Source of the DNA: Streptomyces sp. NBC_00683 | Lineage (GTDB): Bacteria; Actinomycetota; Actinomycetes; Streptomycetales; Streptomycetaceae | Reading direction: 5' to 3' | Length of the DNA stretch: 64,000 bases | NCBI RefSeq assembly: GCF_036226745.1 | Contig: NZ_CP109013.1 | Coordinates: forward strand, 3,224,001 to 3,288,000 | Part shown: positions 41,370-49,615 of the stretch, piece after piece | Position numbering within the stretch: position 1 is the first letter of the stretch | How the letters are laid out: each line of letters starts with the position of its first letter | Translations under genes and position numbers: made by a program | The notes under the pieces: model-generated | The model's database searches: none | What the model saw: the letters and a program-made list of their open reading frames with translations, nothing else | Told to the model about the DNA's origin: nothing

Positions 41370-42569
41370 ATGACGACACGCGCCCGCACCGTGACCGTGA
41401 CCTGGCCCCAGGCGAATGCCCGGCGGCTGGCCCGGCAGTCCCTGACCGAGGACACCGGCCGCTCCCCGGGCACCGCTTCCACCTCGCCCGCGCGCCCCTC
41501 GTCACCCGCGGAAGCCGTCGCCGCCATGCTCGGCGCGCACGCCCAGGTGCTGTCCGCCGCGGAACTCTCGGTGTGCCTGCGTACGGCGGGGTCGACCCGG
41601 GCCGATGTGCGCACGGCGCTGTGGACCGACCGGACGCTCGTCAAGACGTTCGGCCCGCGCGGCACGGTGCACCTGCTGCCCGCCGGCGACCTCCCGCTCT
41701 GGACCGGGGCCCTCTCCGCCGTACCGACCGGGACGAGTCCGTTCCCGAAGGACGCCCGGATGACGCCGGACCAGGTCGAGGCCGTCGTGGCGGCGGTGTC
41801 CGACGCGCTGACCGGTGCGGAGCTGACGATCGACGAGCTCTCCGAGGAGGTCGTGGCCCGCACCGGGCCCTGGGCCGGGGACCTGGTGATGCCCGGGTTC
41901 CAGGACATGTGGCCGCGCTGGCGCCAGGTGCTGCACCTCGCCGGCCACCGGGGCGCCCTGTGCTACGCCCCGAACCGGGGCCGCAGGGCCACCTACACCA
42001 ACCCCGGCCACGTGCCGCTGCCCGGCCCCGAGGCGCTGGCCGCGCTCGTGCGGCGCTACCTGTACGCGTACGGTCCCGCCACCCCCGCCCACTTCGCCCG
42101 GTGGCTCGCCGCGCCGCGCGGCTGGGCCGGAGAGCTCTTCGGGACCCTGGCCGGGGACGGCGCGATCGAAGAGGTCGCCTTCGAGGACAGCGGGACCGCC
42201 TGGGTGGCCGCGGGCGACACCGATTTCCCGGCGGCCCCCGCGCGCGGCGTGCGTCTGCTCCCCTACTTCGACGCGTTCACGATCGCCTCCTTCCCCCGTG
42301 AGCGGCTGTTCCCCGGCGCTGCGTACGAGCGCGCGCTCGCGGGCGGGCAGGCCGGCAACTTCCCGGTGCTGCTGGTGGACGGCACGGTCGCCGGTGTCTG
42401 GCACCAGCGCCGGTCGGGGAAGCGGATCGCCGTGACGGTGGAGCCGCTGTCCGTCCTCGGCGCCGCTCACCTGCGGGCGCTGGAGGAGCAGGTGGAGCGG
42501 GTGGGTGCCGTATTGGAGGGCAGGCCCGAGCTGACGGTGGGCAAGGTGACGGTGGGCCCGCACGCGTAG
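41370..42569 (+). CDS. Winged-helix protein of the AlkZ-like (HTH_42) DNA glycosylase family
   Basis: The 399-aa protein has the HTH_42 layout: an N-terminal helical region with MLGAHAQVLSAAELS, then RTLVKTFGPRGTVHLLPAGDLP. The central WARxxVL-like segment (MWPRWRQVLHLAGHRGALCYAPN) and a C-terminal domain with YFDAFT and VDGTVAGVW follow. AlkZ-type enzymes excise alkylated or crosslinked bases. The position of the catalytic QxQ reads HAQ here. TAGGTT at 41358-41363 is 6 nt before the ATG, giving a leaderless start. Confidence 0.82.
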   Translation: MTTRARTVTVTWPQANARRLARQSLTEDTGRSPGTASTSPARPSSPAEAVAAMLGAHAQVLSAAELSVCLRTAGSTRADVRTALWTDRTLVKTFGPRGTVHLLPAGDLPLWTGALSAVPTGTSPFPKDARMTPDQVEAVVAAVSDALTGAELTIDELSEEVVARTGPWAGDLVMPGFQDMWPRWRQVLHLAGHRGALCYAPNRGRRATYTNPGHVPLPGPEALAALVRRYLYAYGPATPAHFARWLAAPRGWAGELFGTLAGDGAIEEVAFEDSGTAWVAAGDTDFPAAPARGVRLLPYFDAFTIASFPRERLFPGAAYERALAGGQAGNFPVLLVDGTVAGVWHQRRSGKRIAVTVEPLSVLGAAHLRALEEQVERVGAVLEGRPELTVGKVTVGPHA

Positions 42570-42608
42570 GACGGCCGCACGCGTAGGACGGCCCCGCGTC
42601 GCGGCGGC

Positions 42609-43064
42609 TCAGCGGCGGACGAAGCGGATCGCGACCGTGTCCCCGCCGATGATCACGAAGTCGCCGTTCTCGCACCGGATGACGGCCTCGTGCACCTCGC
42701 CGTGCTCGTCCCGGCGCTCCTGGGTTCCGAGGACCGTCCAGGCTCCTCCGTACGGCGGCGGGGGCAGCTGGCCCAGTTGCGCGAACTGCCACTGCCCCGC
42801 GGGCACGCACCAGTCGGGAAGTCCGGGCCAGGTGCCCGAGGTGATCCGCAGCGTCCAGTCGGAGACGCAGGTCATGAGGACCGACTGGCCGCCGTCGAGG
42901 AGGAATTCGACGGCTTCGGGCTCCCCGGCGCGCCCCTCGGGGCGGTAGAACAGGCCGTGGACGGCGGTGATCCGCGCACCCGTGAGCCAGTCGGCGTTGC
43001 CGTGGCGCGGCCGGCCGGCGGGTTGGCGGATCTCTTCGCCGGGCGTATCCCTTCCCACCGTCAT
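42609..43064 (-). CDS. Hypothetical protein, 151 aa
   Basis: I do not recognise a family. The protein has no signal peptide or membrane segment. It contains VEFLLDGGQSVLMTCVSDWTLRITSGTW and VIRCENGDFVIIGGDTVAIRFV, suggesting a beta-rich fold. The ATG at 43064 has AAGGAG 7 nt upstream and is preferred over an upstream in-frame start at 43112. It is convergent with the AlkZ-like gene. Confidence 0.75.
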   Translation of the reverse strand: MTVGRDTPGEEIRQPAGRPRHGNADWLTGARITAVHGLFYRPEGRAGEPEAVEFLLDGGQSVLMTCVSDWTLRITSGTWPGLPDWCVPAGQWQFAQLGQLPPPPYGGAWTVLGTQERRDEHGEVHEAVIRCENGDFVIIGGDTVAIRFVRR

Positions 43065-43188
43065 GACCTGCTCCTTCGCTGTGCGCTCAACCACCAGGGT
43101 CGCACTACCCATGGGTAGGACGGAGGAGCGGGTGCTGCCGTTGCATCCGGCGGCCCGTGAAACCGTCTTCAGCGTATGCCCGTTGGCG

Positions 43189-43986
43189 CTACAGCGGCTT
43201 GCGGGCCTCGACCAGGAACCGGGCGCTGTACGCGACGAAGGGCCCCTCGGCCTCGATGTGCCGGTGCAGGGAGCGCAGTTGGGGCAGATAGGCCTCCACG
43301 GTGAATCCCGGCACCATCCAGATCACCTTCCGCAGGAAGTAGACGACGGCGCCGATGTCGAAGAACTCGGTGCGCAGCCGCTCCGAGCGCAGGTCGACCA
43401 CGTCGAGCCCCGCGGCCTCGGCGTCGGCCCGCGCCCGCCGGGGGTCACGGCCGGCGCGGACCTCGGGCGGCTGCGGGCCGAGGAAGTACTCGACGAGTTC
43501 GAAGACGCTTGCGGGCCCGACCTGTTGCGAGAAGTACGTGCCACCGGGTGTCAGCACCCGGGCGATCTCGTCCCACCATGTGGTCACCGGGTGCCTGCTG
43601 ACCACCAGATCGAAGGCGCTGTCCCCGAAGGGCAGCGGCGGCTCGTCGGCGTCCGCGACGACGACGGCTCCGCGCGGGTGCAGCAGGGCGGTGGCGCGGG
43701 CGATGTTCGGGGGCCAGGACTCGGTGGCCACGGTGAGCGGCGGCAGTTCGGGTGCGGAGGCGAGGACCTCGCCGCCCCCGGTCTGGATGTCGAGCGCGGC
43801 CCGCGCCCGCCCCATCCGGTCCGCCATGGCCCGCGCGTACCCCCACGAGGGGCGTTCCTCGGTGGCCCTCCCGTCGAGCCAGGAGAAGTCCCAGCCGTCG
43901 ACGGAGACGGCGGCGGCCTCGGCGACCAGGGCGCCGAAGCGCGCGTCGGAGGCCTGGGACCCGTCGGCCGGGGACTGTTCGCTCAT
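43189..43986 (-). CDS. Class I SAM-dependent methyltransferase
   Basis: The 265-aa protein has a degenerate motif I (ALDIQTGGGEVLA), an acidic residue after strand 2, and PLPFGDSAFDLVVSRH (motif near strand 4). VLTPGGTYFSQQVG (motif III) follows. The target is unknown; the layout resembles RebM/UbiE-like small-molecule methyltransferases. It is on the same strand as the prepilin peptidase gene, 56 bp from its stop. Confidence 0.82.
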   Translation of the reverse strand: MSEQSPADGSQASDARFGALVAEAAAVSVDGWDFSWLDGRATEERPSWGYARAMADRMGRARAALDIQTGGGEVLASAPELPPLTVATESWPPNIARATALLHPRGAVVVADADEPPLPFGDSAFDLVVSRHPVTTWWDEIARVLTPGGTYFSQQVGPASVFELVEYFLGPQPPEVRAGRDPRRARADAEAAGLDVVDLRSERLRTEFFDIGAVVYFLRKVIWMVPGFTVEAYLPQLRSLHRHIEAEGPFVAYSARFLVEARKPL

Positions 43987-44042
43987 ACGGGAATCGTGTC
44001 AGCCGGGTGCGGGCCGCGCGACCGTAATTCCGTGGGGCCCGG

Positions 44043-44834
44043 TCAGGCGGCCAGTCCGCCGAACAGCAGCCCCAGCAGCGCGCCCGCGATCATGAACGGG
44101 CCGAACGGGATGCCCGTCTTGCGCCCGGCCCGACGCAGCAGCATCAGGCCGAGTCCGTACAGCGCCCCGAGCAGGAACCCCGCGAAGCCTCCCGCGCACA
44201 GCACCGCCCACCCGTACCAGCCGAGCGCCACGCCCAGGGCCAGGGCGAGCTTCACATCGCCGAAGCCCATGCCGTTCGGGTTGATCAGGAACAGCAGGAA
44301 GTAGAAGCCGCCGAGCGCCGCTCCGCCGAGCAGCGCGGAGATCCAGGACCCGGCGTGCTCGGGCAGCAGGGCCACGGCACCGAGGAGCACGACGGCGGCA
44401 CCGGCCAGCGGCAGCGTCAGCCGGTCGGGGAGCCGGTGGACCCTGCGGTCGATGACGGCGAGGAGCACCGCGACCGGGGCCAGCAGCAGCCAGACGGCGA
44501 GCTCGGGCCGGGCGCCGGTGGCGGCGGCGAGGGCGACGCACGCGAGGACGGTGACGACGGGGGCGAGGACCGCGGGGGCGTAGCGGTGCCGTCCGGCCGG
44601 CGGGGCGGCCTGCGGGGCCGCGCCTGCCGGGAGCGAGGGGACGGCCACGGCGCAGTTCGCGCACCGGGTCGAGCCGAGCCAGCCGCGGCCCGGGCCGGTG
44701 AGTGCGTGCCCGGCCGGGCACGCGACCCGCCAGGGCTCCTCCGGCTCGACGGAGAACCGGTAGGCGGCGCGCGGGAGCAGCAGTCCGGTGGCGGCGCCCC
44801 AGAGGGCGGCGACCGCAATCAGTGTGGCGTCCAC
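44043..44834 (-). CDS. A24 prepilin peptidase
   Basis: The 263-aa membrane aspartyl protease cleaves type IV and Flp pilin leaders. The two catalytic Asp residues are in AVIDRRVHRLPDRLTLP and GMGFGDVKLA (GxGD). Seven or eight hydrophobic segments are present. A cytoplasmic N-terminal loop keeps CPAGH and CANC, remnants of the zinc-binding methylase-type insert. The GTG start is leaderless (TAGGGT, 7 nt before). The shared 18-bp palindrome lies 36 bp upstream, exactly as for the pilin-toxin gene, its probable substrate. No other Tad pilus gene is in the window. Confidence 0.9.
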   Translation of the reverse strand: MDATLIAVAALWGAATGLLLPRAAYRFSVEPEEPWRVACPAGHALTGPGRGWLGSTRCANCAVAVPSLPAGAAPQAAPPAGRHRYAPAVLAPVVTVLACVALAAATGARPELAVWLLLAPVAVLLAVIDRRVHRLPDRLTLPLAGAAVVLLGAVALLPEHAGSWISALLGGAALGGFYFLLFLINPNGMGFGDVKLALALGVALGWYGWAVLCAGGFAGFLLGALYGLGLMLLRRAGRKTGIPFGPFMIAGALLGLLFGGLAA

Positions 44835-44841
44835 GACGCCG

Positions 44842-44887
44842 ACCCTAATCCGGCGGCACGGCAGGGGTCTTGGGCCCTGGGGCCCAC
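44842..44887 (-). promoter_or_regulatory. Prepilin peptidase promoter with shared palindrome
   Basis: On the minus strand the palindrome occupies 44887-44870 (plus strand TTGGGCCC-TG-GGGCCCAC). Twenty-two bp follow, then the -10 box TAGGGT (44847-44842). The 22-bp stretch also shares CCCAAGAC-N2-CTGCCGTG with the pilin-toxin promoter. Confidence 0.7.
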
Positions 44888-44939
44888 CAGTGACCGATCC
44901 GGACCCAGATCGGGGCTCCGGCGGCTACGGTCGGTGCCC

Positions 44940-45308
44940 ATGGGGAAATGGCGCAATGGCGGCGGAACGCTGACGGTCGGTACGGGTACGGGCACGCAGG
45001 AGGTGCCGCTGCGGATCGCGGCGTCCTACCGGGCGCGGATGCGGGGACTGCTGGGTGTGGAGGGCGTCGACGGGGCACTCCTGATCACGCCGTGCGGGAG
45101 TGTGCACACCTTCCGGATGCGGTTCACCATCGATGTGGCGTATCTGGACCGGAAGTTCAACGTCCTGGCGGTCCGCACGATGAAGCCGGGCCGCCTCGGG
45201 CTGCCCCGGCTGCGCGCCCGCCATGTGGTGGAGTCGGAGGCGGGCGCGATGGAGAAGTGGGGGCTGCGGCCGGGCACACGGGTCCAAGTGACCGCCACGA
45301 CACGGTAG
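44940..45308 (+). CDS. DUF192 protein
   Basis: The 122-aa protein has the DUF192 core: RMRGLLGVEGVDGALLITPCGSVHTFRMRFTIDVAYLD, with the RxxGLM-like loop and HTFxMRFxID motif, then R.VVESEAGAMEKWGL. Function is unknown; I recall it often lying near pilus genes. It is divergent from the prepilin peptidase, and TACGGT at 44926-44931 is 8 nt before the ATG, so it is leaderless. Confidence 0.85.
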   Translation: MGKWRNGGGTLTVGTGTGTQEVPLRIAASYRARMRGLLGVEGVDGALLITPCGSVHTFRMRFTIDVAYLDRKFNVLAVRTMKPGRLGLPRLRARHVVESEAGAMEKWGLRPGTRVQVTATTR

Positions 45309-45421
45309 TCGGGCGCGGGGCGCTCCGCGGGCGCCCCTGCCGCACCCCGCCGTATCGACCTTGCCGGACCTGCGGGCCGCTCCTACCCTGAGCGTCTGGT
45401 CGTCGACAGGGGGGAGCGACC

Positions 45422-46516
45422 GTGGCCCGGGTGCCGTCCGACACGGAGATACTCGAGGCGGTGGAGGTGTACGCACGCCGGCGCGGAGTCTCCGCCCGCC
45501 TGGCCGATCCCGGCGCCGCCGCCCTCACCTGGCAGTTCCTGCTGGACTTCCGCATCGTGCGGTCCGTCGAGGAGCGCGGCGAACGCCCGATGCGGGAGCC
45601 CGGCAGCCGCCGCGAGGAACTGGCCGGACGGCCGACGTACACCTCCATCGAGTCCTACCGGGTCGCCCCGCCCGACGATCCGGAGCGGCACGACGCCTGG
45701 CGGCTGGTGCGCCGGGGCTCGCTCGGTGAGGAGCGGTGCGAGAAGTGCAAGGGCGGAACGAACTCCTGCGGGGCGTGCGGCGGGCGCGGCGTCCGCGACT
45801 GCCCCCGGTTCGTCGACTGCCCCGTCTGCCAGGGCGGCCCGGACGCCTGCTGGGAGTGCGAGGGCACGGGGCGCAGACGCGCCGGCAGACCTGCGCACCC
45901 GTACGCCGCGGCCCCCTCGGCGCACCGGGTCCTCTGCACACGCTGCCGGACCTCGCAGGTGGCCTGCCCCAAGTGCGGCGGCCGGCGCCAACTGGACTGC
46001 ACCACCTGCAAGAAGACGGGCTCCGTGCAGTGCGGTACCTGCGAGGGCACCAAGCGCGTCATCCACCAGGAGTGCGAGGGCACCGGCCGTTTCACGGTGT
46101 GGACCGAGGGCTACATCAACCAGAGCCCCCGCCGGGAGAAGGAGCGGCGGCTCGGCAGACTGGACCTGAGGCGCACGACCGGCAACGCGGGCCGGTGGCA
46201 CGAGACCGTGCTGCGCGGCGCGGCCGACGAACTCCCGGACGACCTGGACGAGGCCGACCGGACCCTGATCGACCCGCTCCTGGCCCCGCGGAAGGACGAG
46301 GTCGCCCGCCGCGCGACCCTCCGCCGCCTCCCGCTGGCCCACGTCCGCGTCCACGCGGACCCGCACCGCGACTACTACGCCTTCCCGTCCCACACGGGTA
46401 TCGAAGTCACGTCCCGCCCGACGAAGGAACGCGTCCGCAACGTCGCCGCGATCGCCGCCGCGTCACTGGTCCTCGTGGCCCTGTTCGCGGCACTGGGCAT
46501 GGCGGTGCTGCGTTGA
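45422..46516 (+). CDS. Cysteine-rich, DnaJ-zinc-finger-like, tail-anchored protein
   Basis: The 364-aa protein has eight CxxC pairs between residues 106 and 207 (CEKC, CGAC, CPVC, CWEC, CTRC, CPKC, CTTC, CGTC). Many are followed by G or xG as in the DnaJ central zinc domain, but there is no J domain. One hydrophobic helix lies at the C terminus (about 338-362), so the zinc region should be cytoplasmic and tail-anchored. A role in protein folding or assembly is only a guess. GTG has GGGGGAG 6 nt upstream. It is convergent with a lipoprotein gene, 24 bp apart. Confidence 0.8.
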   Translation: MARVPSDTEILEAVEVYARRRGVSARLADPGAAALTWQFLLDFRIVRSVEERGERPMREPGSRREELAGRPTYTSIESYRVAPPDDPERHDAWRLVRRGSLGEERCEKCKGGTNSCGACGGRGVRDCPRFVDCPVCQGGPDACWECEGTGRRRAGRPAHPYAAAPSAHRVLCTRCRTSQVACPKCGGRRQLDCTTCKKTGSVQCGTCEGTKRVIHQECEGTGRFTVWTEGYINQSPRREKERRLGRLDLRRTTGNAGRWHETVLRGAADELPDDLDEADRTLIDPLLAPRKDEVARRATLRRLPLAHVRVHADPHRDYYAFPSHTGIEVTSRPTKERVRNVAAIAAASLVLVALFAALGMAVLR

Positions 46517-46540
46517 CCCCGGCCGTACGCCTGCCGGGGC

Positions 46541-47323
46541 TCAGGGGAGCTTGGCCGCCTGTGCGGTGACGAGTGCGGCCGGCACCTCGGGCGTCCTGGC
46601 CGAAGTGAAGTTGGCGGCGTAGAAGGTGACGACCGTCGAACCGGTCCGTACGAGCTGGAAGACCAGCGGCACGCCTTCCCCCTCGATGCTGCCCGTGACC
46701 TGGTAGGCGAGCGACTCCTGCCCCGCCTTCGGCGCGGGCAGCGCCTTGACCTCGGTGTACGTGGACGGCCCGTCGTCACTCGTCGTACGGAAGCCGCCCG
46801 CGCAGGCCTTCACCGCGTCGCGCACCGAGCTCAGCAGCTGCTCCGCCCCGCCGGGTGCGTGCGAGGTGAGGATCTCCGTGACGACCGTCTGGTCGTCCTG
46901 GCCCTCTTCCGAGACGTCCATGGCCGTACGGAAGACGGTGGCGGCCGGGGCGGGTTCGGGCGATCCGTTGATGATCGAGGCGATCGGCCGGCAGGCCGGG
47001 TTCTCGGACTGCTCGGTGCCGCGTTCGTCGCCGCCCGGCATCTTGGCGAAGTCGTAGTCCGGCAGCTCACCGTTGGCCAGGGCCACCTTGAGGAGCTCGG
47101 CCTCCGTGAGCGTCTTGCCGTTGCTGGTGGGCTTGGGTCCCGGAGCGGATCCGGTGTCGGAGCCCGGAGCGGGCGAGGCGCTCGCGCTGCCGCTCGCCTT
47201 GCCGGTGGCCTTCCCGCTGTCCTTGCGCTCACCCTTGTCCGCGCTGTCGCCCGGCCCGCACGCGACAGCCGTGAGACACAGGACAGCCGCGGTCGCCGCC
47301 ATGACAGTCGTACGTACCTTCAT
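46541..47323 (-). CDS. Secreted lipoprotein, 260 aa
   Basis: A type II signal peptide ends in LTAVAC, with lipidated C22. A low-complexity Ser/Gly/Lys/Pro linker (about residues 24-68) and a globular domain follow. The domain has two further cysteines (NPACRPI, VKACAGGF) that could form a disulfide, a layout like PknH-type extracellular sensors. The function is not recognised. Its promoter carries the palindrome shared with the prepilin peptidase and pilin-toxin genes. A CAGGAG site lies 9 nt before the ATG. Confidence 0.82.
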   Translation of the reverse strand: MKVRTTVMAATAAVLCLTAVACGPGDSADKGERKDSGKATGKASGSASASPAPGSDTGSAPGPKPTSNGKTLTEAELLKVALANGELPDYDFAKMPGGDERGTEQSENPACRPIASIINGSPEPAPAATVFRTAMDVSEEGQDDQTVVTEILTSHAPGGAEQLLSSVRDAVKACAGGFRTTSDDGPSTYTEVKALPAPKAGQESLAYQVTGSIEGEGVPLVFQLVRTGSTVVTFYAANFTSARTPEVPAALVTAQAAKLP

Positions 47324-47362
47324 CGTTCAACGCTCCTGACCGACAGTGCACCCGGAGTCTGC

Positions 47363-47408
47363 ACGCTAACAACCGGGAGTCCGCGGGCGCGTGGGCCCGT
47401 GGGCCCAA
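47363..47408 (-). promoter_or_regulatory. Lipoprotein promoter with shared palindrome
   Basis: On the minus strand TTGGGCCC-AC-GGGCCCAC (47408-47391) is followed by 22 bp and the -10 box TAGCGT (47368-47363). Confidence 0.68.
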
Positions 47409-47449
47409 TGGCGGCCCCCGGAGCCAGGAGGCGGCGGACACCGCCTCGG

Positions 47450-48643
47450 TCAGGGCGGTCCCGAGCCGAGCAGCGTCCAGGCCCCGTAGGCGGCGGAGGC
47501 CAGGGCGAGCACGCCGACGGCCGTGGCCGTACGGGCCGTCGTGCGCAGCCTCAGGAGCGCGACGGCGGGCGGGAGGAGCAGCGGGAACGCCGGCATCATC
47601 AGGCGCGGCCGGGAGCCGAAGTACCCGGAGCCGATCAGCGAGATGACGACGACGGCGATGGCGTACACGAGGACGGGGAGCGGCTGCCGCTGCCGTACGC
47701 ACAGGGCGACCAGCCAGCCCAGCAGCCCGAGCGCCACGCACAGCCCGAGAGCGGCGGGCAGCGGCAGGCCGACGATGAAGGCGGCCAGCGCCCGGCCCCC
47801 GTCGATGCTGTTGCCCCAGGCGGCCTGGACCTCGAAGTACGCGAACGGGCTGTCCTCCCGCACGGCGACGAACACCACGTACGCGAGCCAGCCCAGCGGT
47901 GCGAGGCAGACGCCCGCCAGCATGCGCGCATGCCTGCGCACGAGGCCCTTCCGGTCACCTGCCCGGTACTCCCGTACGAGCACGGCCAGGGCCGTGACCG
48001 CCAGCGCGGCCACGAGCGCGGCCGCCGAGGGCCGGGTCAGGCCCGCGAGGACGCACAGCCCGCCCGCCACGATCCAGCGGTCCCTGAGCACGGCGTACAG
48101 CGCCCAGGCGGCGAGCGCGGTGAAGAGAGTCTCGGTGTACGCCATCGACTGCACGAACGCGGTGGGATACGCGCCCCACAGTGCCGCCAGCACCACCCCG
48201 GTCCGCCGCCCGTGCAGGCGCGCCCCGACGGCGAAGATCCCCCAGGCCGCCAGCAGCCCCGCGGCCCAGGCGACCGTGATCCCCGCTCCCCGGACGGTGA
48301 GCGGGGTCACCTCGGCGATGGCGCGTTCCAGCGCGGGCAGGAGCGGGAAGAAGGCCAGGTCGGAGTGGACGCTGCCGTCGGGAAGGGTGGCGGTGTAGCG
48401 GTAGCCGTGCTCGGCGATCCGCTGGTACCAGACGGAGTCCCAGCGACCGCCGAGCAGCTTGAGCGCGTCCTTGCCCGCTAGGGAGGCGGCGACCCAGAAG
48501 ACGACGAGCCCGGTGACCCGTACGACCGCGTAGGCCCCGAGGGCGGGGGCTGCGGCCTTGAACGCCGCCGCGGCGCGGAGACGGACGGCGTGCCCGTGCG
48601 GAGGCGGCACCGACGGCCGGGCGCTGGTCAGGTTGTCGTGCAT
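47450..48643 (-). CDS. Polytopic glycosyltransferase (PIG-V/GT-C-like)
   Basis: The 397-aa protein has about nine or ten hydrophobic segments. The motif LLGGRWDSVWYQRIAEHGYRY just after the first helix is typical of bacterial GT-C mannosyltransferases related to PIG-V, where the acidic residue lies in the first extracytoplasmic loop. The donor is probably a polyprenyl-phosphate sugar. CATAAT stands 7 nt before the ATG at 48643, so it is probably leaderless. It lies 78 bp after the putative immunity gene on the same strand. Confidence 0.82.
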   Translation of the reverse strand: MHDNLTSARPSVPPPHGHAVRLRAAAAFKAAAPALGAYAVVRVTGLVVFWVAASLAGKDALKLLGGRWDSVWYQRIAEHGYRYTATLPDGSVHSDLAFFPLLPALERAIAEVTPLTVRGAGITVAWAAGLLAAWGIFAVGARLHGRRTGVVLAALWGAYPTAFVQSMAYTETLFTALAAWALYAVLRDRWIVAGGLCVLAGLTRPSAAALVAALAVTALAVLVREYRAGDRKGLVRRHARMLAGVCLAPLGWLAYVVFVAVREDSPFAYFEVQAAWGNSIDGGRALAAFIVGLPLPAALGLCVALGLLGWLVALCVRQRQPLPVLVYAIAVVVISLIGSGYFGSRPRLMMPAFPLLLPPAVALLRLRTTARTATAVGVLALASAAYGAWTLLGSGPP

Positions 48644-48721
48644 GCGGCCGATTATGAGCACAGGCGCCCGCCCCGCTCCCAATCGCCGATGCCCCGGCCG
48701 CCTCCTCGCCGGCTCGCGTCC

Positions 48722-49615
48722 TCAGCCGTCCCAGGGCGGCCGGGCCGGGCGGCGGCACCACCACCAGCCGCGCTCGGCGACCGCCGTGCCCGACCGGGTG
48801 AGATGTCCGAGCAGCGCGCCGCCGTCGTCCTCCGTGTGTCCGCGGAACACGTCGTCGAGCGCTGCGACGGCTCGGGCCAGCCGCTCCCGCTCATCGCCCG
48901 AGGCCGCCTCGATCAGCTCCTCCAGGCGGTCGCGGGTGCCGAGGTCCTCGGCGTACAGGTCGAACGGGTAGCGCCCGGTCGGCCCCCAGTCGGCAGCGAT
49001 GCGGCGTACCAGCCGCTCCCAGAGCAGCAGCGCCTCGCGCGCACGGTTCACGGGGCTCTCCGCGGGGGCGGTGCGCCCCGGGTCCGTGGTGTCCGCGAAA
49101 CCATCGGCGACCGGGGTGCCGAGCTTCTCCCCCCGCAGGATCTCGGCCAGCACTTCGACGCGTGCGGTCGGTAGCTGCGCCATGGATGCCTCGACCGCGT
49201 CGACCACGAGGGCCGGGGGCTCCCCGTCCCCCTCGCCGTCCGTCTCCAGCAACCGCGCCCGGGTGACCGTCCCGTCCGGGCCGGCCGCCCAGTACGCCGA
49301 CGGTGCCTGCTCCTGTGCGGGGTACAGCACGGTCGTACCGAGGCGCAGTGCCAGCCGCAGTGCCGCCTCCGACTCGTCGGGCGGGGACGTCACCGCGTCC
49401 GATACCGAGACGTCCCAGGAGAGCGCCACGTCCCCGCCGACGCCCCGGTAGGTGCACAGCACCGGAGCGTCCCAGTTGCGGTCGTACGTCTGCTCGTCGT
49501 CCTCGTCGGCCACGTCCGTGTCCGCCACCGGCAGACCGATCGCACCGGCCAGCGCCGCCGCGATGGTCCGCGGTTCCGGCCGGTGCACCGAGAGGAAGGT
49601 GTAGAGCACAGTCAC
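48722..49615 (-). CDS. Putative immunity protein of the pilin-HINT toxin, 297 aa
   Basis: I do not recognise a family. The protein is acidic, has no signal peptide or membrane helix, and has a tryptophan/arginine-rich C terminus (GWWWCRRPARPPW). Its GTG start overlaps the toxin stop (GTGA), so translation is coupled. A cytoplasmic protein coupled directly downstream of a polymorphic-toxin gene is usually its immunity partner; that is an inference from position only. Confidence 0.6.
   Translation of the reverse strand: MTVLYTFLSVHRPEPRTIAAALAGAIGLPVADTDVADEDDEQTYDRNWDAPVLCTYRGVGGDVALSWDVSVSDAVTSPPDESEAALRLALRLGTTVLYPAQEQAPSAYWAAGPDGTVTRARLLETDGEGDGEPPALVVDAVEASMAQLPTARVEVLAEILRGEKLGTPVADGFADTTDPGRTAPAESPVNRAREALLLWERLVRRIAADWGPTGRYPFDLYAEDLGTRDRLEELIEAASGDERERLARAVAALDDVFRGHTEDDGGALLGHLTRSGTAVAERGWWWCRRPARPPWDG

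Noticed and set aside
44870..44887. The shared palindrome as a regulator of the plus-strand DUF192 gene as well
   Set aside because: The distance to its TACGGT box is 38 bp rather than 21-22, so the arrangement fits only the minus-strand peptidase gene.
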